DNA from: a virus
Strand: one strand, 5' to 3'
IMG/VR virus record: IMGVR_UViG_3300033145_001383
Span: 1 to 31,276 of that record
Length of the DNA: 31,276 bases
The translations under genes were made by a program, and so were the position numbers. The notes beneath the pieces were generated by a model that saw only the letters and a list, made by a program, of their open reading frames with translations, was not told the DNA's origin and did not search any database. Within the stretch, counting starts at the first letter, position 1; each line of letters starts with the position of its first letter. Shown in pieces: positions 6,302 through 14,691 of this stretch.

Positions 6302-8800
6302 TCAGCTCCAAAATGCGGCTTTGCAGTTTAATTTTTTAATGTATAGTTGTGCGTCTGTTTGGGGATCCGTGATTTCAATTTCTACCTGAACGTATCGTGC
6401 GGTGAATTCAGGTGAAAGAATCTGGAAGAAATCCGCTTCGAATGGATAAACTCCGGTAGCCGTTCCCCATTTTATTTTGGCATTCAAAATAGCTGCCACG
6501 TCAGGGGTGGTTAATTCATACCAGCGAATATTTGAGTCGGTCTTGTCTGCCCACGTTGTCGCTCCTGGGAATATCCCCTCCCAAGAAGTTGCAGATGACG
6601 TGAAGACCGTCAAAAAGTCACCCCAGACTCTGACTGTCTTTTCTGAACCTAAATCATATTCAGGGGATGTCCATGTACCCGTGAGAACTCCATCTATATG
6701 ACTACATTTCAGGCAATCATCACCGCTATACAATACATATTCCGTGTTATCATGTGTTCCAATTCCGTTGTAATCCCATGACCAGGTATTCTTATCACTA
6801 TACCCAGGCGGGTAAAAAACAGTCACGGAGGCTGATACAGGATTCTCGGAATAGTTGCCACTGTTGTCTTTTGGAGAACACCACAAAGTAAAAGTTCCAG
6901 GCTTCACTCCGGTCAATCGGAAGTTTGGCGTCTCGTTGGAAGCCATAAAAACACCTCCAACCCAGGAATCACCTATACGTAATTCATACACAGAGACATC
7001 CGGATTGGTTACTTTCTCTCCGTACACGCTGACTGTATCACCTGCGGCGGTTGCAACTATACCAACCATACTGTCAGGGAGTTCTGTCTTCCCGTAAATG
7101 TACTGAGATATTGTATAGGCAGAATCAAAGCTTTCCTTCACTCCAAAAATTGAAACTGATCTTAATTTTACATAATAAGTTTCGCCCTCCTCAACAGGAT
7201 CAACCTGATAATCAGAAGCGGCCTTGGTCATAAATTTATAGTTACCCGTCCCTATTTTCAGCCATATTTCAGCATAATCCCAGAAGGGGTATGAGGTTAC
7301 AGGAGGAGGATCAAAGTCAATCTTCCAACGGGTAAAACTCCTGTCTCGATAGTAATAGACCTCCTCTTCCCTTGTCACATTAATTACAGATTGAACCGTT
7401 GCGGAGGGGCTTAGGAGGTCAGTAATAAACAACTCCTGCGTGTCTATATCATAACTATCATTATAAAGATTGTCGGTTTCTTGTATAAGAGATAATGCCA
7501 CATTTCCGTCTTTTTGTAACTGCGCAACTTCTACTCGGTACAAAGGTTTTGCAGTATCTGTCCATCCTGGCATTCTGTGCGTTATTTCAATTAAATCCAT
7601 CGGCTCAAGAGATATCCCTTTGTTCCCCATCACCATGCTTAAAGCGTTTCCCCATCTCGCGCGCTCAAGATAGTAAAACGACATTGGAATGACTTTATCC
7701 AGGGAAGATAACCCTAATAATTCAATTGCAAGTTCTCTATAATCCCCTTCTGTGTCATATGCATCGTCATCTTGATATACTTTTTCGTCTTGATGATATT
7801 TTTTATCAGCGCTGATAAATGTAGCCTTTATTGCATTAGGCCGACCAAACAAGGTTGCAGCAGGGGCAATTTCCATTGTGCTTTCTTTGCCAGACTGGAT
7901 AATATCATCTTCTCCTATTTGCATACAAACTGATTCTTCCCTGGTATCTCGAAATTTTAACTTAAATTTGCTATTAGAATATATTATCTCACTCCGTCCG
8001 TTTACTAACAACATGGCTATATTATCTTCTATCGATTGATCTCTATCAATAGGCATATTGCAAGTCCACCCATAGGTGTCATAGTAAGTTGCGGCATCCC
8101 TGAATGAAGGAAGATCAATTCTTGTCGGGTCAAGTTCTTTCCCTCCTCGGACACTCGGTCTTGTGAGCGCATCATAAACACAATATGCAAGATTATCTGT
8201 AAATATCATTGGCATAGAATCATAATCATTTTCAGTTGCAAAATTCTTGACTTTGAGTGCTTCCAAAACAACTGTTACTAAAGGAACGGAAGTAAATTTG
8301 TCTCTATCATACTCAAGTCTGCAATAAAGATAAGATGTATATCTTAGACAATCTGTCCAATCAGGATAGGCTGTGTGTAGTGTTGCACATACATTTTGCG
8401 TAGAAGATCCATTAAAAAATTCATAATAAAAATTATCTGCAAAATCAGATTCTGTATAAAGTTTGTCATTAAGAAATATTTGATCAACGCCGGAGACTTG
8501 ATGTATTCCGTTGACCTCTCCTTCTGAAAGAGTATATATTAGGTGAAGATATTTATTGTCTGTACCGGTTGTAGTTGCAAAGACCCTATTTCCGCCAATT
8601 CTGAACGTACCATATCCAAAAGGAAGAACCTCAGAAGTATCACAGGTATTTACTAATCTTCCTTTGTCTTCTGGCTTTCTATCAAGCGGCTTAAAAGAAG
8701 GTGCTTTCTTATTCACAACACTTATAGATTGCAAGAGTGCAAAAGCAGTTGCCGAATAAGATATAAATGCGCCTAAAGTGGCTGGGACTGCCGCTGGCAT
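6302..8800 (-). CDS. tail tip / central fibre protein, gpJ- or GTA-like
   Basis: 832 residues, start ATG 8800 coupled as TAATG to the NlpC-like gene. It begins with a hydrophobic, Ala-rich segment. The conserved tip block (VLPFGYGTFRIGGNRVFATT, then YLHLIYTLSEGEV) is typical of lambda gpJ and GTA tip proteins, and a 'NLAYCVYDALTRPSVRGG' block resembles the gpJ 'ADCLLDYLTN' region. The second half contains fibronectin-III-like beta repeats (YAEIWLKIGTGNYKF; GEKVTNPDVSVYELRI) and a C-terminal beta-sandwich-like domain. It would close the tail tube and contact the host surface. Confidence 0.75.
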   Translation of the reverse strand: MPAAVPATLGAFISYSATAFALLQSISVVNKKAPSFKPLDRKPEDKGRLVNTCDTSEVLPFGYGTFRIGGNRVFATTTGTDNKYLHLIYTLSEGEVNGIHQVSGVDQIFLNDKLYTESDFADNFYYEFFNGSSTQNVCATLHTAYPDWTDCLRYTSYLYCRLEYDRDKFTSVPLVTVVLEALKVKNFATENDYDSMPMIFTDNLAYCVYDALTRPSVRGGKELDPTRIDLPSFRDAATYYDTYGWTCNMPIDRDQSIEDNIAMLLVNGRSEIIYSNSKFKLKFRDTREESVCMQIGEDDIIQSGKESTMEIAPAATLFGRPNAIKATFISADKKYHQDEKVYQDDDAYDTEGDYRELAIELLGLSSLDKVIPMSFYYLERARWGNALSMVMGNKGISLEPMDLIEITHRMPGWTDTAKPLYRVEVAQLQKDGNVALSLIQETDNLYNDSYDIDTQELFITDLLSPSATVQSVINVTREEEVYYYRDRSFTRWKIDFDPPPVTSYPFWDYAEIWLKIGTGNYKFMTKAASDYQVDPVEEGETYYVKLRSVSIFGVKESFDSAYTISQYIYGKTELPDSMVGIVATAAGDTVSVYGEKVTNPDVSVYELRIGDSWVGGVFMASNETPNFRLTGVKPGTFTLWCSPKDNSGNYSENPVSASVTVFYPPGYSDKNTWSWDYNGIGTHDNTEYVLYSGDDCLKCSHIDGVLTGTWTSPEYDLGSEKTVRVWGDFLTVFTSSATSWEGIFPGATTWADKTDSNIRWYELTTPDVAAILNAKIKWGTATGVYPFEADFFQILSPEFTARYVQVEIEITDPQTDAQLYIKKLNCKAAFWS

Positions 8801-9195
8801 TAGATTAGTCTCCTTGCCTGTACAGGTTTGAATCTTTTCCCGAGAGGCAGCACCATCACACCTTGCTCTTTTGTCGCAACCATTATATTATTATTCCCTA
8901 GATAAATTGATGGAAATCTTGAATCTTTATACTCTGCTACCACAATATCCCCTCGCTTTAGGAAATTTGTATCGGTTTCTTCCCCGATCGTTCTAAATAA
9001 TTCCATCATATCCTTAATGGCATTTTGGGGATTTTCCTCCCAATAGGCCATATAGGTATCAAGGTCATATTCTTTGTAGCTATTTGGCACATCAAAACCC
9101 ATATCTGTATAGATACTATATAGCAGCCCTAAGCAATTGCATTCATCAAAGGATTTTCCTAAATACTTTCTTGTTACATGTCCAAAGCCCTTCAT
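8800..9195 (-). CDS. NlpC/P60-like tail assembly protein, catalytic His apparently absent
   Basis: 131 residues, ATG 9195 overlapping the stop of the gpL-like gene (ATGA). The N-terminal FDECNCLGLLYSIY block corresponds to the NlpC/P60 nucleophile region, with C19 the likely catalytic position. The second motif reads GDIVVAEY followed by FPSIYLGNNNIM. Active enzymes normally carry His just before the 'GIYLG' strand; here Pro-Ser occupies that place. It is thus probably a structural or weakly active member. Position between the L-like and J-like genes matches lambda gpK and GTA gp14-type peptidases. Confidence 0.7.
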   Translation of the reverse strand: MKGFGHVTRKYLGKSFDECNCLGLLYSIYTDMGFDVPNSYKEYDLDTYMAYWEENPQNAIKDMMELFRTIGEETDTNFLKRGDIVVAEYKDSRFPSIYLGNNNIMVATKEQGVMVLPLGKRFKPVQARRLI

Positions 9196-9896
9196 GTATT
9201 TGTCCGCCCCCAGTATATTTCTCGTTCCATCAGATCTAACAACCAGCGGTAACCTGAATAATTATCTTGATTTCCCAATGCCACACATCTCGCATAACTT
9301 CTATCGCACCAAGTTTCACTGCCTGAATATGTACACTCTTTTCCTTTAAACGCCCATGTGCAGGCAGAAGGATGTTTCCGCAAGGTTTTTTTATTCCAGA
9401 ATATAAATTCATTAACCAATGTTATTTCTGCCGTTGGTTCTGTTAGTTTCCATGTTGAAACCAATCCTCGAAATACTTCAATCGGTTGAGCTATTATTGT
9501 GTTGTTGTTATCAAAAAAGCCAATCCACAAAATTCCCCATTTGTTCAAGATATTTTCATTCAAAAATACTGCCGACATTTGAAGATCAACATTTGCTATA
9601 TTAGTCTCGACTTTATCGACAGAAGACTTTGCACTATAATTTATTGTTGATATTGAAAATGGCATAGTTTCAAATTTATTACTTGAATATTCTTCCGCAA
9701 TTAGATAATCCCCGCTTTCTGTTATTAAGTAATCTTCACTTTCTGCCACTAATTGAATATAATTCGCGATATTCCAAAGATCAATATCTGCATCGGTGTA
9801 TCTAAGAATTGTATCGAACTGCAACTCAAGAAACCAGAACATTTTACCCTGTTCTGCGGCCGCAGCAGCTTCAAAAAATGGTGATAAATCTCTCAT
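9192..9896 (-). CDS. minor tail protein, lambda gpL-like with Cys cluster
   Basis: 234 residues, ATG 9896 overlapping the stop of the homing endonuclease by 4 bases. The C-terminal part carries four cysteines in the gpL pattern (CTWAFKGKECTYSG, then WCDRSYARC), followed by NYSGYRW. In lambda gpL, C-terminal cysteines bind an iron-sulphur cluster; the same is inferred here. Residues ~52-70 contain a near-repeat (EDYLITESGDYLIAEE), an insertion-like peptide also seen in other phage tail proteins. It would sit at the distal tail hub, between the DUF2460-like ring and the tip. Confidence 0.75.
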   Translation of the reverse strand: MRDLSPFFEAAAAAEQGKMFWFLELQFDTILRYTDADIDLWNIANYIQLVAESEDYLITESGDYLIAEEYSSNKFETMPFSISTINYSAKSSVDKVETNIANVDLQMSAVFLNENILNKWGILWIGFFDNNNTIIAQPIEVFRGLVSTWKLTEPTAEITLVNEFIFWNKKTLRKHPSACTWAFKGKECTYSGSETWCDRSYARCVALGNQDNYSGYRWLLDLMEREIYWGRTNT

Positions 9897-10735
9897 GCAG
9901 GGGAAAGTCCTTTATGAAATTCTTTTATTTTACTTTTCACTGTACTTATATCCTTTAATTCATGCTCCCAAATTACCAAGGTATTAAATCCATATTGTTT
10001 AAAATGGTCAATTCTATCCTGCGGGTCATCATCCTTATGCCAATAATCACCATATAATTCTATCAGCTTTTTTTGACCATTAATATTCATAAAATCTGGA
10101 TTCTTGCCGCCTAACCAAAATTGAAAATCGCCGACATATTTATATTCTTTTGGAAAGAGCTTATTAAGGAGATTACCCAAGTTTGTCTCTGCCTTGTTGG
10201 GACTTATGTTTCGTGCTTTTTGCATTTTATTTTGGTATTCCGCATTTTTCCAAAGAGCGGACACTGTCAAAGATATTCTTTCCTTTGTTTTTTCCGTCAT
10301 TTTTTGTTTTGCGATTGAAATATTTCTTTTATGTTCTTCAGAAAAAGTCATGCCCTTTCTGGAGACAGATATTTTCTTTTTTGTTTCTTCAGAAAACTTC
10401 CTCCCCATATGAGCCAAGGACATTTTTTTCTTTGTTTCCTCAGAAAGTTCTTTGCCTATATTAAACAAAGATAATTTTTTCTTAGCTTCCTCGGAATGAT
10501 GTTTTCCAAACATTGGATGTTTTTCTCCACTGTGAGCTAAGCTTACTTTTCTTTTTGTTTCCTCAGAATGTTTGTATCCTTTTGTGTTTGTATTCCCCAT
10601 CATAGCCAGAGATAACTTTGCCTTTTGTTTATCGGAGAATTTCTTTCCTTTTCTATTATGACCATGGATATATTTTCTTCCAGGGTTTACAATTTGTCCG
10701 CAACCACATTGACATTTTTGTGTTATCGTTTTCAT
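9893..10735 (-). CDS. homing endonuclease, NUMOD3 repeats plus Vsr/EDxHD-type nuclease
   Basis: 280 residues, free-standing between two tail genes. The N-terminus has a small Cys cluster (CQCGCGQIV, then IHGHNRKGKK). Residues ~30-150 are tandem NUMOD3 DNA-binding motifs (repeated S-EETKKKMSLAHMG-like units, about seven). Residues ~178-265 form a very-short-patch-repair-like nuclease: E183, PDF with D214, KLIELYGDYWH with E226, D230 and H233, then IWEHEL. This matches the EDxHD homing endonucleases such as I-Bth0305I. It would cut phage genomes lacking the insertion and spread by repair. It overlaps the downstream gene by ATGA and its last codons mimic the upstream gene's end. Confidence 0.9.
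   Translation of the reverse strand: MKTITQKCQCGCGQIVNPGRKYIHGHNRKGKKFSDKQKAKLSLAMMGNTNTKGYKHSEETKRKVSLAHSGEKHPMFGKHHSEEAKKKLSLFNIGKELSEETKKKMSLAHMGRKFSEETKKKISVSRKGMTFSEEHKRNISIAKQKMTEKTKERISLTVSALWKNAEYQNKMQKARNISPNKAETNLGNLLNKLFPKEYKYVGDFQFWLGGKNPDFMNINGQKKLIELYGDYWHKDDDPQDRIDHFKQYGFNTLVIWEHELKDISTVKSKIKEFHKGLSPA
9899..9913. repeat. 15-bp direct repeat, left copy, flanking the homing endonuclease
   Basis: The plus strand reads AGGGGAAAGTCCTTT, matching 10749-10763 at 14 of 15 positions. On the coding strand it spells the AAAGGACTTTC-CCT that ends the endonuclease gene and also supplies the AAAGGA ribosome-binding site for the gpL-like gene at 9896. Confidence 0.8.
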
Positions 10736-10742
10736 GATTCTC

Positions 10743-11327
10743 CTATTGAGGTGAAAGTCCTTTCAATTTTATCCCATAAGAATAAATCCGTTCAATAAAT
10801 GTTTCTCTTGGTAATTTGTCTTCTGCGAATCTCGCTCGTATTCTCAAATAGCCGGTAAAATCCGCTGTAATAATTACCCCCTCGCCTGGTGCTGTATTAT
10901 ACTCGACTCTATCGCTGTCAGAATTCCCTCCTCCGACCAAGATAGATGTACTTGACGTTACATCCACACCATCTGAATAGATAGTATGAGATACTGTCTC
11001 TCGTCCGGGGATATCGAATATTTTAGTAACCCCATCCCCAGTCCCACAGTATTGCTTTTTATGATTGAATTTATGCCCAAACAATAAGGACAAATCATAA
11101 ATATAAAAAGCCTCATAAGCTCCATTACAAGCCAGATAAAATTCCCATATTGTTTTTACTTTGGCAAAACTTATATTTTCATAACGTACAACAACATCAT
11201 ATTTTGGATATAATTGTTTTTGCCTTCTTTGTTCTCCTCCCCCATCAAAATCAGAAACAAGAGTGTTGAATTGAGGACTAATAACTAAATGTTTCGGAGC
11301 AGGATTTATTTCAGGAAAAGTAGCCAT
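10743..11327 (-). CDS. distal tail protein, DUF2460 / GTA gp12-like
   Basis: 194 residues, ATG 11327 sharing a base with the tape-measure stop (TAATG). The N-terminal region (FNTLVSDFDGGGEQRRQKQL, later IWEFYLACNGAYEAFYIYDL) matches the DUF2460 pattern: a 'GG-EQR' turn, then a helix followed by G--E-F---D. A second beta domain follows (GDGVTKIFDI ... GVIITADFTG) ending RARFAEDKLPRETF. GTA homologues form part of the distal tail ring. Its position directly after the tape measure agrees. It ends KGLSPQ, with TAG followed by GAG just before the homing endonuclease start. Confidence 0.7.
   Translation of the reverse strand: MATFPEINPAPKHLVISPQFNTLVSDFDGGGEQRRQKQLYPKYDVVVRYENISFAKVKTIWEFYLACNGAYEAFYIYDLSLLFGHKFNHKKQYCGTGDGVTKIFDIPGRETVSHTIYSDGVDVTSSTSILVGGGNSDSDRVEYNTAPGEGVIITADFTGYLRIRARFAEDKLPRETFIERIYSYGIKLKGLSPQ
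10749..10763. repeat. 15-bp direct repeat, right copy, end of the DUF2460-like gene
   Basis: The plus strand reads AGGTGAAAGTCCTTT, one mismatch from the copy at 9899-9913, exactly 850 bases away. On the coding strand it encodes the final KGLSP of the DUF2460-like protein, mirrored by HKGLSPA at the endonuclease C-terminus. Confidence 0.8.
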
Positions 11328-13837
11328 TAAACTGTACCTCTGATTGTGTCTAAAAGTCCCGACCTATTTTCCAGAGCATCATTTACCACTGTTATGATTG
11401 ATTCAGGATTTCTTTTTACCATATCAGCAAAACTTTTTGCATCATTTGCAACAACCACTATTGTATTTCCGCCACCACCTTCTGATTGCACTCCAAGTTT
11501 CCCGTTTGAATTACGAGTCAATGGCATAATTGCTTCCGGCCCTGCCTCTCCCATAAGACCTGCGCCTTTTGCAAAAGAAAAACGAGTGGGTTTATTCACG
11601 ACTTGATTTGAATGAGAATTAATTCCTTCTGGAAAAGCACCGCCTTTTGACCAAGTTGTTATAATGTTTGGGATACCTTGTTGCGCCGCTGTATTGACTC
11701 CTGTGCCTGCGATCGTAGTCGTTCCCCCACTTAACCATGCTCCCGCCGCCTTCATTCCCAAGCTAAGCCAACCACCGCCACCGCCAAACATCGGCTCTAT
11801 TACAGATTTTTGAATCATCATTTGAGTTATCATTTTGCCGAAAGATTCTGCAATACTTTTGAAAGTAACCTCTGCTCCCCATAACATATCATTAAGAGTA
11901 GAACTAAACCCACTTGCCCAGCCTTGCATTGCATTGTCCATAGACTTGTATTTATCTTCCTCTAATTTTTTCATTTCTTCTGCATACAATTTATTTATTC
12001 TATCTTCTTTTATTTTAGCTTCTATTAAAGTGTCATTTTTATCTTTCAGTACTTCTCTCCATATTTCAACTTGCCTATCCAATTGTGCTCGTTCAAGATC
12101 AAATTTACTTTTTCCCATTTCAAAATATTGATCATCAAATTGAGATTGAATATCAAGTTTTTCCTGTTCGGCCGATATAATTTGTTCAAGAGTTTTGCCA
12201 GAAAAGTTTTTCCTTAATTCAAGTGAATTTTCAAAATATGCAAGTTGTTTGTCTCTCATTCCATCAAACATTTCTGTATGTGCATCACTTCTATTTTTCC
12301 ATATTTTATACTCTTCTTTGGTAACGGCAGCAAATTTAGAAACAGAGGTTTTAGTAGGTATTTTAGTTGGGTCTGCAAGAACTTCTTCCACCCTACTTGT
12401 TCCTTTTGAAATACCAAGAAGTTGATTTAATTTAGCAATCTTCTTGTCGTAACTCGCAATGGATATTTCGTTTCCTCTTTCTTCAGCACGGGCACGCCAT
12501 TTAATAGCTTGAGATAATTCTCGCTCTAATTCTGTTTGTGCCACCAACCCACGACCTGTTTTAAGAAACTGATCAACCGCTCCGGTTCCATCTGTTAATG
12601 CTTCTTTCCATGATATAACACCTGTTGAAGCAAGCCCCATTGCCTGGAATGTCTTTACCCATATATTTGTAAATTCAACGCCAAGCCCGATAACCTTTGC
12701 CATTGCTTTTGACAATTCGAATATATTTTTTGCTAACTCTGCAACCTGTTCAATTGCTTGTGGATTTTGTCTAATCCATTCAGTTGTAGATTGTACAACT
12801 TCCCGTATGTAATCTTTATATTTATCGAATGTTCTTAATAATTCTTCCTCAATCGTTGAATTTAAAGTTTTCAAATCAACATCAAGAGAATCTCTTATTA
12901 TTTCTGCAAGTTTTTTAGTTGCTCCTTTGTTATTTATTATTTTTTGGGTTAGCTCCTCAAACATTTCAATATTATTCATTAAAATAGCGGCAGTTTTAAC
13001 TTGTCTTGCCCCAAACGCATCTGCAATTTCAACAGCCCCCCATTGTTCTTCTTTCATCCTTTTCAAAACTTCTATTAATGGAGTTCCTGCATCCAATCCT
13101 AACTTTTTTGCAGCCTTGGCACTTCTTAAAAGAGCCATATTAAGGCCGGAGCCAGCCATTTCAGCTTTAATGCCTGAATTAGCAAGAGTACCAAGCAATG
13201 CCGCTGTTTGTTCAACCGTTAATCCAAAGAGTTTTGCAGTAGGCGCAACCATTTTGAACGATTCACCTAACATTAATACATTTGTATTACTGTTGGACGA
13301 AGTAGTTATAAATGCATCATTAACACGACTTAGTTCTTCAACTGACAATCCAAAAGCAGTTAAAACATCTGTGGTTATATCGGTTGCCCTCGCAAGACCT
13401 ACTTGCCCCGCAGTTGCTAAATCTAATGTACCAGGCAAAGCTGCAATACTTTTCTTAGCATCAAACCCAGCCGCAGCCAAAAACTTTAATGCTCCTGCCG
13501 CTTCAGTTGCTGTATGTTCTGTAGTAGCTCCCATCTCACGAGCAATAGCAGTTAAATCGGCCAAATCTTTTCCGGTGGCGCCTGACCATGCCTGCACTGT
13601 CTTCATTGTAGACTCAAATTCACGACCTAATGAAATAATTCTTTTGGTTAAAGCAACAACCCCCATCGTAATACTTGCAACAGCAACCGCTCCCATAACC
13701 TTGACGGTTCTGTTTAAGCTTTTTTCTATCTTTTTAGCAGCAGCTTCAACTCTACTCCCCGCTTTTTTAAGATCACCAGGAAGCTTTTTTGAATCTCCTC
13801 GAATCTCAATATATGCCCCTCCTGCCTTGACTGCCAT
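11327..13837 (-). CDS. tail tape measure protein
   Basis: 836 residues, ATG 13837 overlapping the stop of the T frame (TAATG). An N-terminal hydrophobic segment (VMGAVAVASITMGVVAL) precedes a TP901-type tape-measure core at ~70-270 (FESTMKTVQAWSGATGKDL, EHTATEAAGALKFLAAAGFD). A long helical and coiled-coil body follows, then another hydrophobic section (MMIQKSVIEPMFGGGGGWL). The C-terminal block GLMGEAGPEAIMPL is characteristic of lambda-type tape measures. It sets tail length and would be ejected with the DNA. It follows the G/G-T chaperones, the usual order in siphoviruses. Confidence 0.9.
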   Translation of the reverse strand: MAVKAGGAYIEIRGDSKKLPGDLKKAGSRVEAAAKKIEKSLNRTVKVMGAVAVASITMGVVALTKRIISLGREFESTMKTVQAWSGATGKDLADLTAIAREMGATTEHTATEAAGALKFLAAAGFDAKKSIAALPGTLDLATAGQVGLARATDITTDVLTAFGLSVEELSRVNDAFITTSSNSNTNVLMLGESFKMVAPTAKLFGLTVEQTAALLGTLANSGIKAEMAGSGLNMALLRSAKAAKKLGLDAGTPLIEVLKRMKEEQWGAVEIADAFGARQVKTAAILMNNIEMFEELTQKIINNKGATKKLAEIIRDSLDVDLKTLNSTIEEELLRTFDKYKDYIREVVQSTTEWIRQNPQAIEQVAELAKNIFELSKAMAKVIGLGVEFTNIWVKTFQAMGLASTGVISWKEALTDGTGAVDQFLKTGRGLVAQTELERELSQAIKWRARAEERGNEISIASYDKKIAKLNQLLGISKGTSRVEEVLADPTKIPTKTSVSKFAAVTKEEYKIWKNRSDAHTEMFDGMRDKQLAYFENSLELRKNFSGKTLEQIISAEQEKLDIQSQFDDQYFEMGKSKFDLERAQLDRQVEIWREVLKDKNDTLIEAKIKEDRINKLYAEEMKKLEEDKYKSMDNAMQGWASGFSSTLNDMLWGAEVTFKSIAESFGKMITQMMIQKSVIEPMFGGGGGWLSLGMKAAGAWLSGGTTTIAGTGVNTAAQQGIPNIITTWSKGGAFPEGINSHSNQVVNKPTRFSFAKGAGLMGEAGPEAIMPLTRNSNGKLGVQSEGGGGNTIVVVANDAKSFADMVKRNPESIITVVNDALENRSGLLDTIRGTV

Positions 13838-14157
13838 TACTTTTTCCTCACTGATTTAAGCCAAAATTGCGACATCTTCAAAACCTTTTCAAAACATTCC
13901 TTTTTGTTCTTAATCTTATACAATTTCATTGCCTTATGTATCGGTTCATGCATTATGTCTATTGCACTTTCAGCCCCCATAATTAACTGCCCCCGTATTA
14001 AAAAAAATATCCTAATTGCATCCTGATTTTCTTCTATAAACTCTGGCCTACAAGTATCACATGGAGGTTTTGCAGGCGGAATTCTTTCACCATAGTCTTC
14101 ACAACACGCTTCGCACATTGGAGCATAAGTATCATTCCATTCTATGGTGTCTTCAAG
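13837..14157 (-). CDS. T extension of the tail assembly chaperone, made by -1 frameshift (G-T)
   Basis: After a -1 slip at 14163-14157 translation continues without interruption as LEDTIEWNDTYAPMCEACC and on to TAA at 13837. The whole G-T fusion is 262 residues (156 codons of G plus 106 of T). The T part has a zinc-ribbon-like Cys set (CEACC ... CDTCRPEF), then a helical region (ENQDAIRIFFLIRGQLIMG) resembling DUF1799-type proteins found at this position in phages. An internal ATG at 14118 exists but the frameshift route explains the extra upstream codons better. G-T would recruit tail tube subunits to the tape measure. Confidence 0.75.
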   Translation of the reverse strand, partial: LEDTIEWNDTYAPMCEACCEDYGERIPPAKPPCDTCRPEFIEENQDAIRIFFLIRGQLIMGAESAIDIMHEPIHKAMKLYKIKNKKECFEKVLKMSQFWLKSVRKK

Positions 14158-14624
14158 TTTTTTTCGGATTTCTCCGCCTGTTTAATATTAGCATTTACTT
14201 GTAATTCCATGCATCTTGCCATAAAACGATCAAAAACAGGAACTTTAACAAGAGCAATTTTGTTCTTACGAGTACATTTAATTGGAGTTCCATCGGGCTC
14301 AAAGAAATCTTCTAATCCTGTAAATGCATAGTCAATCAGATCTTCTCTTTCTTGTTTTTCTTCTTTTGCCGTTAACGGCTTGTAAGATTCAATTCTTTCC
14401 ATCGCCCTTGTTTTTGGATTTAATACCACTTCTGATATTTTCTTTCTTTGCTCTAATTTCTCTTCTAAAAATGGGCGAGCAGGTCGAAAACACGCCCTTC
14501 CTGTTCCTGGAATTGGATCGTCATAAATAACATTTCCCGTTTCCAAATCAAGTTTAGATGTAAAAAAATCAAACCAATCCCCTTCCTGATTTTCCGTAAG
14601 GTCAAAAACAGTTCCTTTACTCAT
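14142..14624 (-). CDS. tail assembly chaperone, gpG-like (zero-frame product)
   Basis: 160 residues, ATG 14624 with AAAAGGAGAG upstream. It begins MSKGTVFDLTENQEGDWF, matching the usual description of the substrate-like segment in phage tail chaperones. It carries an acidic and basic helical middle (FLEEKLEQRKKISEVV). The end contains the slippery codons GAA AAA AAC, after which the zero frame stops within five codons at TAG 14144-14142. Position between tail tube and tape measure is the standard place for G/G-T. No enzymatic motif. Confidence 0.75.
   Translation of the reverse strand: MSKGTVFDLTENQEGDWFDFFTSKLDLETGNVIYDDPIPGTGRACFRPARPFLEEKLEQRKKISEVVLNPKTRAMERIESYKPLTAKEEKQEREDLIDYAFTGLEDFFEPDGTPIKCTRKNKIALVKVPVFDRFMARCMELQVNANIKQAEKSEKNLKTP
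14157..14163 (-). promoter_or_regulatory. programmed -1 ribosomal frameshift site A AAA AAC
   Basis: On the minus strand the zero-frame codons are GAA AAA AAC TTG. The heptamer A AAA AAC fits the X XXY YYZ rule in the correct phase. The -1 frame is open from here into the full T extension, whereas the zero frame ends 15 bases later. No strong downstream hairpin was worked out by eye. Confidence 0.8.
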
Positions 14625-14652
14625 TCAACTCTCCTTTTTTTATTTTCTATAT

Positions 14653-14691
14653 TATTTTTACGTACTATTTTTACGTACTATTTTTACGTAC
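14653..14691. repeat. three tandem copies of a 13-bp element at the tail-tube stop codon
   Basis: The minus strand contains GTACGTAAAAATA three times in perfect tandem. The first copy in transcription order includes the tail-tube stop TAA (14686-14684), so the repeat starts inside the gene's last codons. Each copy holds the palindrome TACGTA and an A-run. The same 13-mer recurs once at 20978-20990 in a hairpin loop. Confidence 0.9.

Noticed and set aside
12927-13859. 310-codon plus-strand ORF opposite the tape measure
   Set aside because: It is the antisense shadow of a clear tape-measure gene; its composition follows from the Ala/Lys-rich minus-strand protein, and it has no ribosome-binding site or coding context.
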